A stretch of 64,000 nt of DNA from JANELJ01 sp024511395 (GTDB lineage: Bacteria; Pseudomonadota; Gammaproteobacteria; GRL18). Within the stretch, counting starts at the first letter, position 1. Every line of letters begins with the position of its first letter. A program made the translations under genes and the position numbers. Location: NCBI GenBank assembly GCA_963681975.1, contig OY820613.1, forward strand, positions 3,782,001-3,846,000. The letters run 5' to 3'. Under the pieces are notes generated by a model that saw nothing but the letters and a program-made list of their open reading frames with translations, did no database searches and was not told the DNA's origin. Shown in pieces: positions 7,033 through 16,230 of the stretch.

Positions 7033-8270
7033 TGGTCTAATAGAACTGGACACTTTAATAAGAGATAATAACAATCAATTATTGATGTGTCATAATGGTA
7101 CAGAAACGAACATACAAACAATATTCTAAAGAATATAAAGAAGAAGCGGTAGCACTGGTTCCTGAACAGGGTTATTCAGTGCCAGAAGCGGCTAAATCAC
7201 TGGGTATAGCCAGTAATATACTGTATCGCTGGAAGAGTAAAACAGGATCTCAACTTGAAGGCAAATTGTTGTCAGTTGATGAACGTGAAGAGCTGAAGCG
7301 CTTACGTAAAGAAGTTAAAAATTTACGTATGGAGAAAGAGATTTTAAAAAAGTCCAGTGCCTTCTTCGCGAAAGAAATGAAGTAAAATTTGATTTCATAA
7401 GAGACGAATCATCACATTATCCGGTAACTGTTTTATGCCGGGTAATGCGGGTCAGCACATCAGCTTACTATGCCTGGAAGAAACGACCAGGTCAGTTGAT
7501 TACAGCAGAAACACTGCACCTGCATCGTCGTATGAAAGCGCTCTTTAAGCAAAGCCGTAATAGCTTAGGCAGCCGTGAAATGATGAAGAAATTACGTGAA
7601 GAAGGCATTGAAACTGGTCGTTATAAAGTACGTAAGTTAATGAAAATATTGAATTTAAAAGTTACTCAAGGCATTGCATACAAAGAAACCACTAAAAGAA
7701 ACCATAATGATAATGTAGCGGATAATTTACTCAATCAGAATTTTAATCCTGTTGCTCCTAATCAGGTTTGGGCCGGAGACATTACGTATTTAAAAACCGG
7801 TGAAGGTTGGATGTATTTAGCTATTGTAATGGACTTATACTCACGTCGTATTGCTGGCTGGTCTATCAGCAAACGCATGACGACAGACTTGATATGTAAA
7901 GCAATGGTAATGGCCTATAACATAAGACAGCCGCCTTTTGGGCTTGTTTTTCATAGTGATCGAGGTTCACAGTACACCAGTAAGCGATATAGAAAGTTAC
8001 TGAGTCATTATGGAATACGGGCCAGCATGGGGGATGTAGGCGCTTGTTGGGATAATGCTGTGGTTGAACGTTTTTTTTGGTAGTCTTAAGCATGATTGGA
8101 TATTCAAAATTGCTCAGCCAACTCGTGAACATATGAAGAAAGATGTTGCAGCTTACATGAGGTATTACAACCTGGAAAGGCTGCATTCAGCAAATGGTGA
8201 ACAGTCACCAATTAACTATGAAAATTCTCTAAAAAAAAGTATCCGGTTGGACTTGACCAGTACACAGTAG
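7033..8270 (+). mobile_element. IS3-family insertion sequence
   Basis: Imperfect terminal repeats TGGTCTAATAGAACTGGACA (from 7033) and, in complement, TGGTCAAGTCCAACCGGATA (ending at 8259) match at 18 of 24 positions over their full length and enclose orfA and orfB of an IS3-type element. The orfB stop at 8270 lies just outside the right repeat, so the right boundary is uncertain by about 10 bp. I found no convincing target duplication. Confidence 0.75.
7095..8270 (+). pseudogene. IS3-family transposase OrfAB, frame broken at a T8 run
   Basis: OrfA (7095-7385, 96 residues) has the helix-turn-helix and leucine-zipper of IS3 OrfA. A classical A-AAA-AAG slippery heptamer at 7346-7352 is in the correct phase for the -1 frameshift that joins OrfA to OrfB. 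OrfB carries the rve-type DDE domain: D in GDITYLK, D in HSDRGSQY and E in NAVVERFF. Directly after ERFF a run of eight T (8071-8078) puts the frame out; with seven T the protein continues as GSLKHDW...to the stop at 8270. Either this is an inactivating 1-bp insertion or slippage on T8 restores the product. I call it a pseudogene because IS3 elements do not normally need a second shift. Confidence 0.8.
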
Positions 8271-8326
8271 AAAAAATACTGAAAATATGTTACTTTTCCG
8301 CCTCTTAGCGAAAGACTTTCCTAACT

Positions 8327-9826
8327 AGTCCACCCTGAATAAAACATATAGCATTGATTTATAAAGAAATATTGCTTGATTATGGGTGTTAAATTTGCAA
8401 GTTTTTGGTAAAATAAGCCTTATTACCTTGCAAATTTCCATACCAAAATGAAGCCAAAGAAACAGCCAAAAATACCTCAGGAAGACCTGTTCAGGATGCG
8501 TCTTGAAAACATGCTGGACTTAAATCATGAGTTGATTAAGTTATCAAAACACATAAACTGGGAAAGTCTTGATAAAGAATGGGGAGCCCTGTTTATATCC
8601 ACTAAAGGCGCTCCTGCTATACGCACTCGCCTGATTGCAGGATTGCATTACCTGAAACATCTGCATGATTTATCGGATGAACAGGTCGTAAAAAGCTGGA
8701 CAGAAAATCCGTACTGGCAATGTTTTTGTGGAGAAGAATACTTTCAGCATAAGATGCCTATACACCCTACGACCATGACCAAATGGCGTAACCGGCTGGG
8801 TAAGTCAGGCAGTGAAAAATTACTGATTGAAACCATTAAGGCCGGACTAAAGAGTAAAACCATAAAGCCCGGCAGTTTAAAGAAAGTCACGGTAGATACT
8901 ACCGTACAGGAAAAGAACATCGCTTTTCCAACCGATTCAAAGCTCCTGAACAAAGCCAGAGAAAACCTGGTTAAACTGTCCAAAGAGCACGGTATTAAAC
9001 TGCGCCAGAATTATAATCGGATTGGACCTCAATATGTATTAATGGCCAGTCGTTATGCTCATGCAAAACAGTTTAAACGCATGAAGAAAATGAATAATAA
9101 ACTGAAATCCCGTTTAGGTCGCGTTAAAAGGGATATTGAACGACAACTGCCCAATTATTCTGTTGATATTCAGTCACTGTTTGAAGTGGTTCTGGAACAG
9201 GCACAGAAACTGATAGAGCAGGAGCAGCACAGTAAGAACAAGCTTTACAGTTTACACGCCCCGGAAGTCGAGTGTGTCAGTAAAGGCAAAGCTCATAAGC
9301 CTTATGAATTTGGGGTTAAAGCCAGTATCGCTGTGACCAACAAGGAAGGCTTTGTTATTGGGGCTCAAAGTTGTCCAGGAAATCCTTATGATGGACATAC
9401 CTTGTTACCACAACTGGAGCAGATAAAACAGTTTACAGCAGTACAACCGGAACAGTGCTTTGTTGACCGGGGTTATCGTGGACATGAAGTAAAAGACACG
9501 AAAGTTTTTATCTCAGGTCAGAAACGAGGCGTTACCCGAAGTATTAAAAAGGCATTAAAACGGCGCAGTGCGATTGAGCCTGAAATTGGTCATATGAAAA
9601 ACGATGGCCGTTTAGACCGCTGCTATCTGAAAGGTGCAGTCGGTGATGCCATTAATGTGGTTATGGTAGCCGCTGGTCATAACTTAAGAAAGATCCTCAA
9701 TAAGCTCCGGCTTTTGTGGCTCAAAATTATTTCCGGTTTGATGGGGTGTTTTATCAAACCGGAGCAATCTGCTGCTTTAAACCTGGCTTGAGGTCAGGCT
9801 TAAAACGGTATTATTCAGGTTGAACT
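8327..9826 (+). mobile_element. IS5-family element, copy 1 (1500 bp)
   Basis: This is one of eight copies of the same element. Ends are of the form AGTYCRACCTGAATAA, here AGTCCACCCTGAATAA at the left and its relative at the right; the element is 1500 bp and is flanked by a 4-bp duplication AACT (8323-8326, 9827-9830). It lies 56 bp after the IS3-family element, between amtB and miaB. Copy 1 is the most divergent of the set at protein level (K4, L25, N37, L41, S83, C92). Confidence 0.93.
8448..9791 (+). CDS. IS5-family transposase, copy 1 (intact)
   Basis: The 447-residue protein has an N-terminal DUF772-type domain (about 45-130), and a DDE catalytic domain with D150 (TVDTTVQ), D340 (FVDRGYRG) and E377 (RSAIEPEIG). 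The segment after D150, with PTDSKLLNKARENLVKLSKEHG, and the YAHAKQFKRMKK basic stretch resemble the IS1478-like branch of the IS5 family. It should cut and rejoin the 16-bp terminal repeats. The reading frame is complete, as in copies 3, 4 and 5. An antisense 79-residue frame seen in each copy is a shadow. Confidence 0.92.
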   Translation: MKPKKQPKIPQEDLFRMRLENMLDLNHELIKLSKHINWESLDKEWGALFISTKGAPAIRTRLIAGLHYLKHLHDLSDEQVVKSWTENPYWQCFCGEEYFQHKMPIHPTTMTKWRNRLGKSGSEKLLIETIKAGLKSKTIKPGSLKKVTVDTTVQEKNIAFPTDSKLLNKARENLVKLSKEHGIKLRQNYNRIGPQYVLMASRYAHAKQFKRMKKMNNKLKSRLGRVKRDIERQLPNYSVDIQSLFEVVLEQAQKLIEQEQHSKNKLYSLHAPEVECVSKGKAHKPYEFGVKASIAVTNKEGFVIGAQSCPGNPYDGHTLLPQLEQIKQFTAVQPEQCFVDRGYRGHEVKDTKVFISGQKRGVTRSIKKALKRRSAIEPEIGHMKNDGRLDRCYLKGAVGDAINVVMVAAGHNLRKILNKLRLLWLKIISGLMGCFIKPEQSAALNLA

Positions 9827-9867
9827 AACTAACAGCTTTCGCCTTTGTTTTGTGAGGATATCCCCTA

Positions 9868-11193
9868 ATGCCCGGTAAGTTATATATTCAAACCTTTGGC
9901 TGTCAGATGAATGAGTATGATTCAGCAAAAATGGCTGATGTACTTAAGGAATCTCATGGCGTTGAGCAGGTGGATGAGCCTCAGAAAGCCGATATTTTAT
10001 TACTTAATACCTGTTCTATTCGGGAAAAAGCCCAGGAAAAGGTGTTTTCCCTGTTAGGACGTTTCCGTCAGTTAAAAGAATTAAACCCTAATATTGTTAT
10101 TGGGGTCGGCGGCTGTGTCGCCAGCCAGGAAGGTGACTTAATCCGTCAGAGAGCACCGTATGTGGACATGGTGTTCGGCCCCCAGACTCTGCATCGTCTG
10201 CCGCAAATGCTTGATGAAGTATCTACCATTCACCAGCCAGTTATTGATGTGTCATTCCCGGAAATTGAAAAATTTGATAATCTGCCCGAACCGCGTGCAG
10301 AAGGGCCCAGTGCCTTTGTGTCCATTATGGAAGGCTGCAGTAAATACTGTACCTTCTGCGTAGTCCCCTATACACGTGGTGAGGAAATATCCCGGCCGCT
10401 GGATGATATTATTGCAGAAGTTGCCTCACTGGCTGAGCAGGGTGTGGTTGAGGTTAACTTACTGGGGCAGAATGTTAATGCTTATCGGGGCGAAACGCAT
10501 GATGGTGATATTGCCGATCTGGCTTTATTAATACACTACATCGCCCAGATAGATGGCATTAAACGCATCCGTTATACCACATCACACCCCAATGAGTTTT
10601 CTGACAGTCTGGTTGAAGTCTATAAAGAAGTCCCTGAACTGGTCAGCTTCTTACACCTGCCGGTACAAAGTGGTTCAGACAGAATATTAAGCATGATGAA
10701 ACGTGGACATTCGGCTCTGGAATACAGAAGCAAGATCCGCCGTATAAGAGAAGCTCGCCCTGATATCTACCTGTCTTCCGATTTTATTGTAGGGTTTCCC
10801 GGAGAAACCGATGCGGATTTTCAGGCCACCATGCAGTTAATTAAAGACATTCGTTTTGATCAGAGCTTCAGCTTTATCTACAGTCCCAGACCCGGCACAC
10901 CAGCCTCATCCTTACCCGATGATGTACCCATGGAAGTAAAAAAACAGCGCCTAGCCGAGCTGCAGGCCTGCATCAATGAATTTGCCCTGGAATATTCCAG
11001 GGAAATGGTCGGTACTACCCAGGATATCCTAGTTCACGGCGTATCCAAAAAGAACACCGAAGAACTGGCTGGCCGAACCGAAAACAACCGGGTCGTCAAT
11101 TTTAACCCACAGGGACAGGATTTGATTGGAAAGATTATTCCTGTGAAGATAACGGATGCGTATAACAATTCCCTTAGGGGGGAATTGTTATAG
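9868..11193 (+). CDS. miaB: tRNA-2-methylthio-N6-dimethylallyladenosine synthase MiaB
   Basis: The 441-residue protein has the three parts of MiaB. The N-terminal UPF0004 domain has cluster-binding C12, C49 and C83. The radical SAM domain has C157, C161 and C164 (EGCSKYCTFC). The C-terminal TRAM domain ends in NSLRGELL. It adds a methylthio group to i6A37 of tRNAs reading UNN codons, using two 4Fe-4S clusters and SAM. GAGG lies 12 bp before the ATG. It heads the conserved miaB-ybeZ-ybeY-ybeX-lnt neighbourhood, but an IS pair sits upstream and heptamer element 2 separates it from phoH. The last codons form a 13-bp hairpin. Confidence 0.96.
   Translation: MPGKLYIQTFGCQMNEYDSAKMADVLKESHGVEQVDEPQKADILLLNTCSIREKAQEKVFSLLGRFRQLKELNPNIVIGVGGCVASQEGDLIRQRAPYVDMVFGPQTLHRLPQMLDEVSTIHQPVIDVSFPEIEKFDNLPEPRAEGPSAFVSIMEGCSKYCTFCVVPYTRGEEISRPLDDIIAEVASLAEQGVVEVNLLGQNVNAYRGETHDGDIADLALLIHYIAQIDGIKRIRYTTSHPNEFSDSLVEVYKEVPELVSFLHLPVQSGSDRILSMMKRGHSALEYRSKIRRIREARPDIYLSSDFIVGFPGETDADFQATMQLIKDIRFDQSFSFIYSPRPGTPASSLPDDVPMEVKKQRLAELQACINEFALEYSREMVGTTQDILVHGVSKKNTEELAGRTENNRVVNFNPQGQDLIGKIIPVKITDAYNNSLRGELL
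11161..11192 (+). other. Hairpin formed by the last codons of miaB
   Basis: A 13-bp perfect stem (TATAACAATTCCC, 11161-11173, with its complement 11180-11192) with loop TTAGGG includes all but the last base of the miaB stop. It codes for the conserved YNNSLRGELL end and directly abuts the first GCGTTCA unit of heptamer element 2. No T-run follows. Confidence 0.7.
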
Positions 11194-11405
11194 CGTTCAG
11201 CGTTCAGAAAGAGCCAGAGCAATATTTTTTATCTTTAAGTTAGTACAAAATATTTTGATGTTTTGTTTGACTGAAGTAAAAGAGAATTTAAACTTTTCGC
11301 TGAACGCTGAACGCTGAACGCTGAACGCTGAACGCTGAACGCTGAACGCTGAACGCTGAACGCTGAACGCTGAACGCTGAACGCTGAACGCTGAACGCTG
11401 AACGC
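11193..11405. repeat. Heptamer element 2: two inverted units, 16-mer, 15 direct units
   Basis: Two GCGTTCA units (11193-11206) are followed by GAAAGAGCCAGAGCAA (11207-11222), identical to the 16-mer in element 1, then 78 nt of unrelated sequence and 15 perfect copies of the complement TGAACGC (11301-11405). The first unit begins on the last base of the miaB stop codon and the array ends 21 bp before the phoH start. The translated repeat gives an apparent SVQRSAF-repeat ORF on the minus strand that I do not consider a gene. Confidence 0.95.
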
Positions 11406-11426
11406 TTATTATAAAAAGGCCCATAC

Positions 11427-12449
11427 TTGACCCAAACAACTTCAATGCAACTAATCCTAGAACCCGTCGACAACACCCGCCTGGTTAATTTATGCGGACA
11501 GTTAGATGAACATCTGCGTTTAATTGAACGGCGGCTGGCGGTGCAGATTGCTAATCGTGGTAATCAGTTTAAGGTAACCGGTAAGCCGGATGACCGGGAT
11601 GCGGCTATATCGGTTCTGGAACAGTTGTATGAGGAAAGTGCGCATACCATTCTTTATCCTCAGCAGATACATCTGTTTTTACAGAAATCGGGCATTGAAG
11701 AGCAGTTAAAAGAGGATGTTCAAACTAATACCAGCCTGGAAGGGGAGGTAGCGGTTCTGGCCGGGCGTAGTTTAATTAAACCCCGGGGTAAAAACCAGCA
11801 TGACTATCTGACCCGGGTATTTTCCCATGATATTAATTTTGGTATCGGTCCGGCCGGTACTGGTAAAACTTTCCTGGCGGTGGCCTGTGCGGTACAGGCA
11901 CTGGAGCGGGATCAGGTTCGGCGGATTATCCTGACCCGTCCGGCAGTAGAAGCCGGGGAAAATCTGGGCTTTTTGCCTGGCGATTTATCGCAGAAAATTG
12001 ATCCTTATTTACGCCCTTTATACGATGCGCTGTATGAAATGCTGGGTTTTGAAAAAGTTAGTAAATATATAGAGCGCAATGTTATTGAAGTTGCCCCTCT
12101 GGCCTTTATGCGCGGCCGGACTCTGAATGAATCTTATATTATTCTTGATGAAGCCCAGAATACCACCCGCGAACAGATGAAAATGTTTTTAACCCGAATC
12201 GGCTTTGGTTCTACTGCCATTGTTACGGGGGATATTACCCAGATTGATCTGCCCGGCGGTAGAGAGTCCGGTCTGAAACATGCTCAAAAGGTGCTTTCAA
12301 AAGTTAAAGGGATCAGCTTTACCCTTTTTAATTCTAAAGACGTGGTTCGTCATCAACTGGTGCAGCGTATTGTCGATGCCTATGAAAAAAGTGAATCACA
12401 AACCGCTAAACGTCAGGTTTCCGCTAAAGCTACCGGTCGAAAAAAATAA
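11427..12449 (+). CDS. ybeZ: PhoH-family ATPase (YbeZ)
   Basis: The protein has 340 residues from a TTG start; AAGG lies 7 bp before this TTG, while the next in-frame ATG at 11445 has no ribosome-binding site, so I prefer TTG. An N-terminal KH-like region (about 15-75) precedes the P-loop ATPase with Walker A GPAGTGKT (141-148) and Walker B IILDEAQN (about 236). YbeZ acts together with YbeY in RNA maturation. Its stop codon overlaps the ybeY start by one base, which indicates translational coupling. The leader holds the heptamer array, so expression may depend on it. Confidence 0.92.
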   Translation: MTQTTSMQLILEPVDNTRLVNLCGQLDEHLRLIERRLAVQIANRGNQFKVTGKPDDRDAAISVLEQLYEESAHTILYPQQIHLFLQKSGIEEQLKEDVQTNTSLEGEVAVLAGRSLIKPRGKNQHDYLTRVFSHDINFGIGPAGTGKTFLAVACAVQALERDQVRRIILTRPAVEAGENLGFLPGDLSQKIDPYLRPLYDALYEMLGFEKVSKYIERNVIEVAPLAFMRGRTLNESYIILDEAQNTTREQMKMFLTRIGFGSTAIVTGDITQIDLPGGRESGLKHAQKVLSKVKGISFTLFNSKDVVRHQLVQRIVDAYEKSESQTAKRQVSAKATGRKK

Positions 12450-12949
12450 TGTCTGCTTCTGCTGATATAAAACTGTTTCTTGATTTACAGAAAGTTATTG
12501 ATTCGGATACCATTCCTGCCATTAAAAGCATCGAGCATTGGGTTAAAACTACGCTGTTAATAGAGAACCCGGATCTGGCGCCGGATACTGAATTTGAACT
12601 GACTATACGAATTGTGGATAAGGATGAAATTCAGGCTTTAAATAACACCTATCGTCATAAAAACAAACCCACCAATGTACTGTCCTTTCCCTATGAAGGT
12701 TTTGAATTTGAAGTGCCTGAAGAAGTTCAACTGCCCTTATTAGGTGATCTTATTATTTGTCATGATATTGTTGTGGCAGAAGCACAGCAGCAGGCTAAAA
12801 CTGTTATAGAACACTGGGCACATATGGTGGTGCATGGTGTGCTTCATCTTAAAGGCTATGATCATCTTGAGAGCAGTGATGCAGAGCAAATGGAAGCTCT
12901 GGAAATAAAGATACTGCAGCAGCTTGGTTTTTCTAATCCTTATGAGTAA
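12449..12949 (+). CDS. ybeY: Endoribonuclease / rRNA maturation factor YbeY
   Basis: The 166-residue protein has the zinc-binding signature HGVLHLKGYDH with ligands H129, H133 and H139 and the PTNVLSFPYE motif at 74-83. YbeY takes part in 16S rRNA 3' end maturation and ribosome quality control. The start overlaps the phoH stop (TAATG). Its own 3' end overlaps the start of the next frame by 8 bp (ATGAGTAA), so the following DUF3047 gene was originally part of the operon. Confidence 0.95.
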   Translation: MSASADIKLFLDLQKVIDSDTIPAIKSIEHWVKTTLLIENPDLAPDTEFELTIRIVDKDEIQALNNTYRHKNKPTNVLSFPYEGFEFEVPEEVQLPLLGDLIICHDIVVAEAQQQAKTVIEHWAHMVVHGVLHLKGYDHLESSDAEQMEALEIKILQQLGFSNPYE

Positions 12950-13378
12950 GAATAAAGCCTTATTCTGGTGTATCTTCTTTATTTTGATGTCCTTTGCTGC
13001 ATACACTGTGGCAGAAACGATAGTAGAAAAAAAGAATATTCGTTTTGTGGGCGAATTCTCCAAGGAAAGTTTAAATGGCCGGGAAGAAAAAGAATTTTCC
13101 GGTCATACCCGATACCAGTTAAAACGCAGAGTGGATGGTGTGACGGCTTTATATGCCGTCAGCTAGGCTAGTGCATCGGGACTGTTTAAAAAAATTCATA
13201 TTGATCTGAATAAAACCCCATACTTTAACTGGTCGTGGAAAATTGACCGGTCTCTAAAAGGACTGAATGAGCGCAGTAAAGAAGGCGATGATTATGCCGC
13301 CCGGATTTGTGTGGTAAAAAAACACGCGCTGTTTTTCTGGAAAACCCGGGCATTAAACTATGTCTGGTCGTCTAACTA
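12942..13378 (+). pseudogene. DUF3047 gene, 5' part, interrupted
   Basis: Translation from 12942 gives a signal peptide (MSKNKALFWCIFFILMSFAA) and the first half of a DUF3047 domain: IRFVGEFSKES, YFNWSWKI and ALNYVWSSN. An in-frame TAG at 13164-13166 interrupts YAVS-ASASGL, and an IS982 element follows at 13379 between duplicated TAACTA. DUF3047 proteins are secreted and of unknown function. The gene is wedged between ybeY and corC and overlaps ybeY by 8 bp. The 3' part resumes at 15902. It is a dead gene by two independent lesions. Confidence 0.85.
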
Positions 13379-13676
13379 ACCTGAATTCTGGATAAGAACT
13401 AAAAAATATTGAACTAAATGCCTGTTTCTCGATCAGATCATTTAATGACCAAATCAAATGAATTTGAACAAGGAACAGGCAAGTGACTACTATAGATGAA
13501 TTGTATTGTAATATTGATGATTTCAACCAGTTCTTTTATCCTGAATGGGAAAAAACACTGCTGGAATCCGGTGATAAAAAGAGAAGACGACAAGGTGTAA
13601 TGAGCCCCGGTGAACTGATGACTATCCTGATTAACTTTCATCAGTCACATTACAAAGATTTTAAGAGTTATTATTT

Positions 13677-15176
13677 AGTCCGACCTGAATAAATCATAGC
13701 ACATTGATTTATAAAGAAATGTTGGCGAATTATGGGTGTTAAATTTGCAGGTTTTTGGTAAAATAACCCTTATTACCTTGCAAATTTCCAGACCAGAATG
13801 AAGCCAGAGAAACAGCCAAAAATACCTCAGGAAGACCTGTTCAGGATGCGCTTTGAAAACATGCTGGACATAAACCATGAGTTGATTAAGTTATCAAAAC
13901 ACATAGACCGGGAAAGTCCTGATAAAGAATGGGGTGCTCTGTTTGTATCCACTAAAGGTGCTCCTGCCATACGCACTCGATTGATTGCAGGATTGCATTA
14001 CCTGAAACACCTGCATGATTTATCGGATGAACAGGTAGTAAAAGGCTGGACAGAAAATCCGTACTGGCAGTATTTTTGTGGTGAAGAATACTTTCAGCAT
14101 AAAATGCCCATACACCCTGTGACCATGACTAAATGGCGTAACCGGCCGGGTAAGTCAGGCAGTGAAAAATTACTGATTGAAACCATTAAAGCCGGACTAA
14201 AGAGTAAAACTATCAAGCCTGGCAGTTTAAAGAAAGTCACGGTAGATACTACCGTACAGGAAAAGAACATCGCTTTTCCAACCGATTCAAAGCTCCTGAA
14301 CAAAGTCAGAGAAAACCTGGTTAAACTGTCCAAAGAGCACGGTATTAAACTGCGTCAGAACTATAATCGGGTTGGGCCGCAATATGTACTAATGGCCAGT
14401 CGTTATGCACATGCAAAACAGTTTAAACGCATGAAGAAAATGAACAATAAACTGAAATCCCGTTTAGGTCGTGTTAAACGGGATATTGAACGACAACTGC
14501 CCAACTATTCTGTTGATATTCAGTCTCTGTTTGAAGTAGCTCTAAAACAGGCTCAGAAACTGATTGAGCAGGAGCAGCACAGTAAGAACAAGCTTTACAG
14601 TTTACATGCACCTGAAGTCGAGTGTATCAGTAAAGGCAAAGTTCATAAGCCTTATGAATTTGGAGTTAAAGCCAGTATCGCGGTAACTAACAAGGAAGGC
14701 TTTGTTATTGGCGCTCAAAGTTGTCCGGGCAATCCTTATGATGGACATACCTTGCTGCCACAACTGGAACAGATAAAACAGTTTACAGCCGTACAACCGG
14801 AACAATACTTTGTTGACCGGGGTTATCGTGGACATGAAGTAAAAGACACTAAAGTTTTTATCTCAGGTCAGAAGTGAGGCGTTACCCGAAGTATTAAAAA
14901 GGCATTAAAACGGCGCAGTGCGATTGAGCCTGAAATCGGTCATATGAAAAACGATGGCCGTTTAGATCGCTGCTACCTCAAAGGTGCAGTCGGTGATGCC
15001 ATTAATGTGGTTATGGTAGCCGCTGGACATAACTTAAGAAAGATCCTCAATAAGCTCCGGCTTTTGTGGCTCAAAATTATTTCCGGTTTGATGGGATATT
15101 TTATCAAACCAGAACAATCAGCCGCTTTAAACCTGGCTTGATGTCAGGCTTAAAACGGTATTATTCAGGTTGAACT
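13677..15176 (+). mobile_element. IS5-family element, copy 2 (nested in IS982 copy A)
   Basis: It is a full-length 1500-bp copy with 4-bp duplication ATTT (13673-13676, 15177-15180). The uninterrupted target can be read in IS982 copy B, where ...GTTATTATTTATGCC is continuous; this confirms the duplication. Confidence 0.95.
13798..15141 (+). pseudogene. IS5-family transposase, copy 2, nonsense codon
   Basis: The sequence is nearly identical to the intact copies, but CGA has become TGA at 14875-14877 (ISGQK-stop-GVTRS). This cuts the protein before the catalytic glutamate (RSAIEPE). The frame then continues to 15141. Other differences from the consensus are F20, R39 and Y337. Confidence 0.93.
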
Positions 15177-15901
15177 ATTTATGCCATGTGCATCAACATC
15201 TTAGGAAAGAGTTTCCAAATTTATTGAGCTATAGCCGTTTCCTGTGAGTGATGTCATCGGTACTGGTGCCATTATGCGCTTACTTTACTCATTGCAAAGG
15301 AAAGCCCACCGGAATTGCCTTTGTTGATGCGAGCAGCATTAAAGTATGCCAAAACATTCGCATACCCAGGCATAAAGTCTTTGATGGTGTTGCTCAGCGA
15401 GGCAAATCGACCATGGGGTGGTTCTATGGGTTTAAACTTCACCTGATCATTAATCATAAAGGTGAAATACTGGCCACTAAATTGACGGCCGGTAATGTAG
15501 ATGACAGAAAACCGGTTCCTGAAATGGCCAAAGACTTATATGGAAAGCTTTATGGTGACAAAGGCTATGTCTCCAGTCTTTTAAGTGATGAACTGTTTGA
15601 ACAGGATGTCGGGCTTATTACCAATGTCAGACGAAACATGAAAACACGTGCCATTGCATTGTGGGATAAGATTATGCTGAAAAAACGTTTTATAATTGAA
15701 ACGGTTAATGATCAGCTAAAAAATATTACACAGATTGAACATTCACGTCATAGAAGCGTAAGTGGTTTTATGTTGAACCTTATTGGTTCTCTGATTGCCT
15801 ATTGTCATAAAAAAGACAAGCCGACAATCAGAATAGATGAGAGTGATATGAAAACTCTCTGTATTTAGGTAAATGACTGGGTTCTTATCCAGATCTCAGG
15901 T

Positions 15902-16148
15902 TAACTAGGTACGCTTATCTCAATGGGATAATGCCTATACCTCACAGGCAAAGATGCTGGCAGTGCAGGGTAAGTATAGTTCGGCTGGTCAATGGGTCAG
16001 TGAAAAGCGCAATGTAAAGCAGGATTTAAAAAAGATTTTTGGTGAAGATATTAATGAGATAGATGTTGTAGCTGTTATGACAGATACTGATGACTCAGGC
16101 CGGTCAACGTCTGCTTGGTATGGGGATATTTATTTTTCTTCTGAATAA
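15902..16148 (+). pseudogene. DUF3047 gene, 3' part
   Basis: The frame continues with that of 12942-13378 and ends with typical DUF3047 motifs: WVSEKRNVKQDLKKIFGE, DVVAVMTDTDDSG and AWYGDIYFSSE. A second in-frame TAG (15906-15908) falls on the target duplication. The gap to corC is 82 bp. Confidence 0.85.
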
Positions 16149-16230
16149 AACTTTTTTCCATTATTCGCTATTTTGCAAGTTATCTATGGCTATTGTAAAA
16201 TTACCAGTCCGATTCAACCTGGTTAACTAA

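Larger units (their letters stand above)
13483..15868 (+). pseudogene. IS982-family transposase, copy A, split by IS5 and nonsense codon
   Basis: A GTG start at 13483, with AGGAACAGG upstream, opens the IS982 transposase (IDELYCNIDDF...LMTILINFHQSHYKDFKSYYL). IS5 copy 2 cuts it at 13677. It resumes at 15177, and TGA at 15245-15247 (RFL-stop-VMSSV) replaces the GGA found in copy C. The rest is clear IS982: IAFVDASSIKVC, GDKGYVSS, and FIIETVNDQLKNITQIEHSRHR, which hold the acidic catalytic residues. Copy B carries the same TGA, so the nonsense mutation predates their separation. Confidence 0.9.
13379..15901 (+). mobile_element. IS982-family element, copy A (carries a nested IS5 copy)
   Basis: The ends are ACCTGAATTCTGGATAAGAA and the complement of ACCTGAGATCTGGATAAGAA, with AC/GT tips as in IS982. 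Target duplication TAACTA lies at 13373-13378 and 15902-15907. Without the nested IS5 copy 2 and its 4-bp duplication, the element is 1019 bp, the same length as copy C. Confidence 0.92.

Noticed and set aside
11197..11476. Minus-strand ORFs with SVQRSAF repeats over heptamer element 2
   Set aside because: They are translations of the 7-bp repeat in different frames; no start signal or family, and composition comes only from the repeat.
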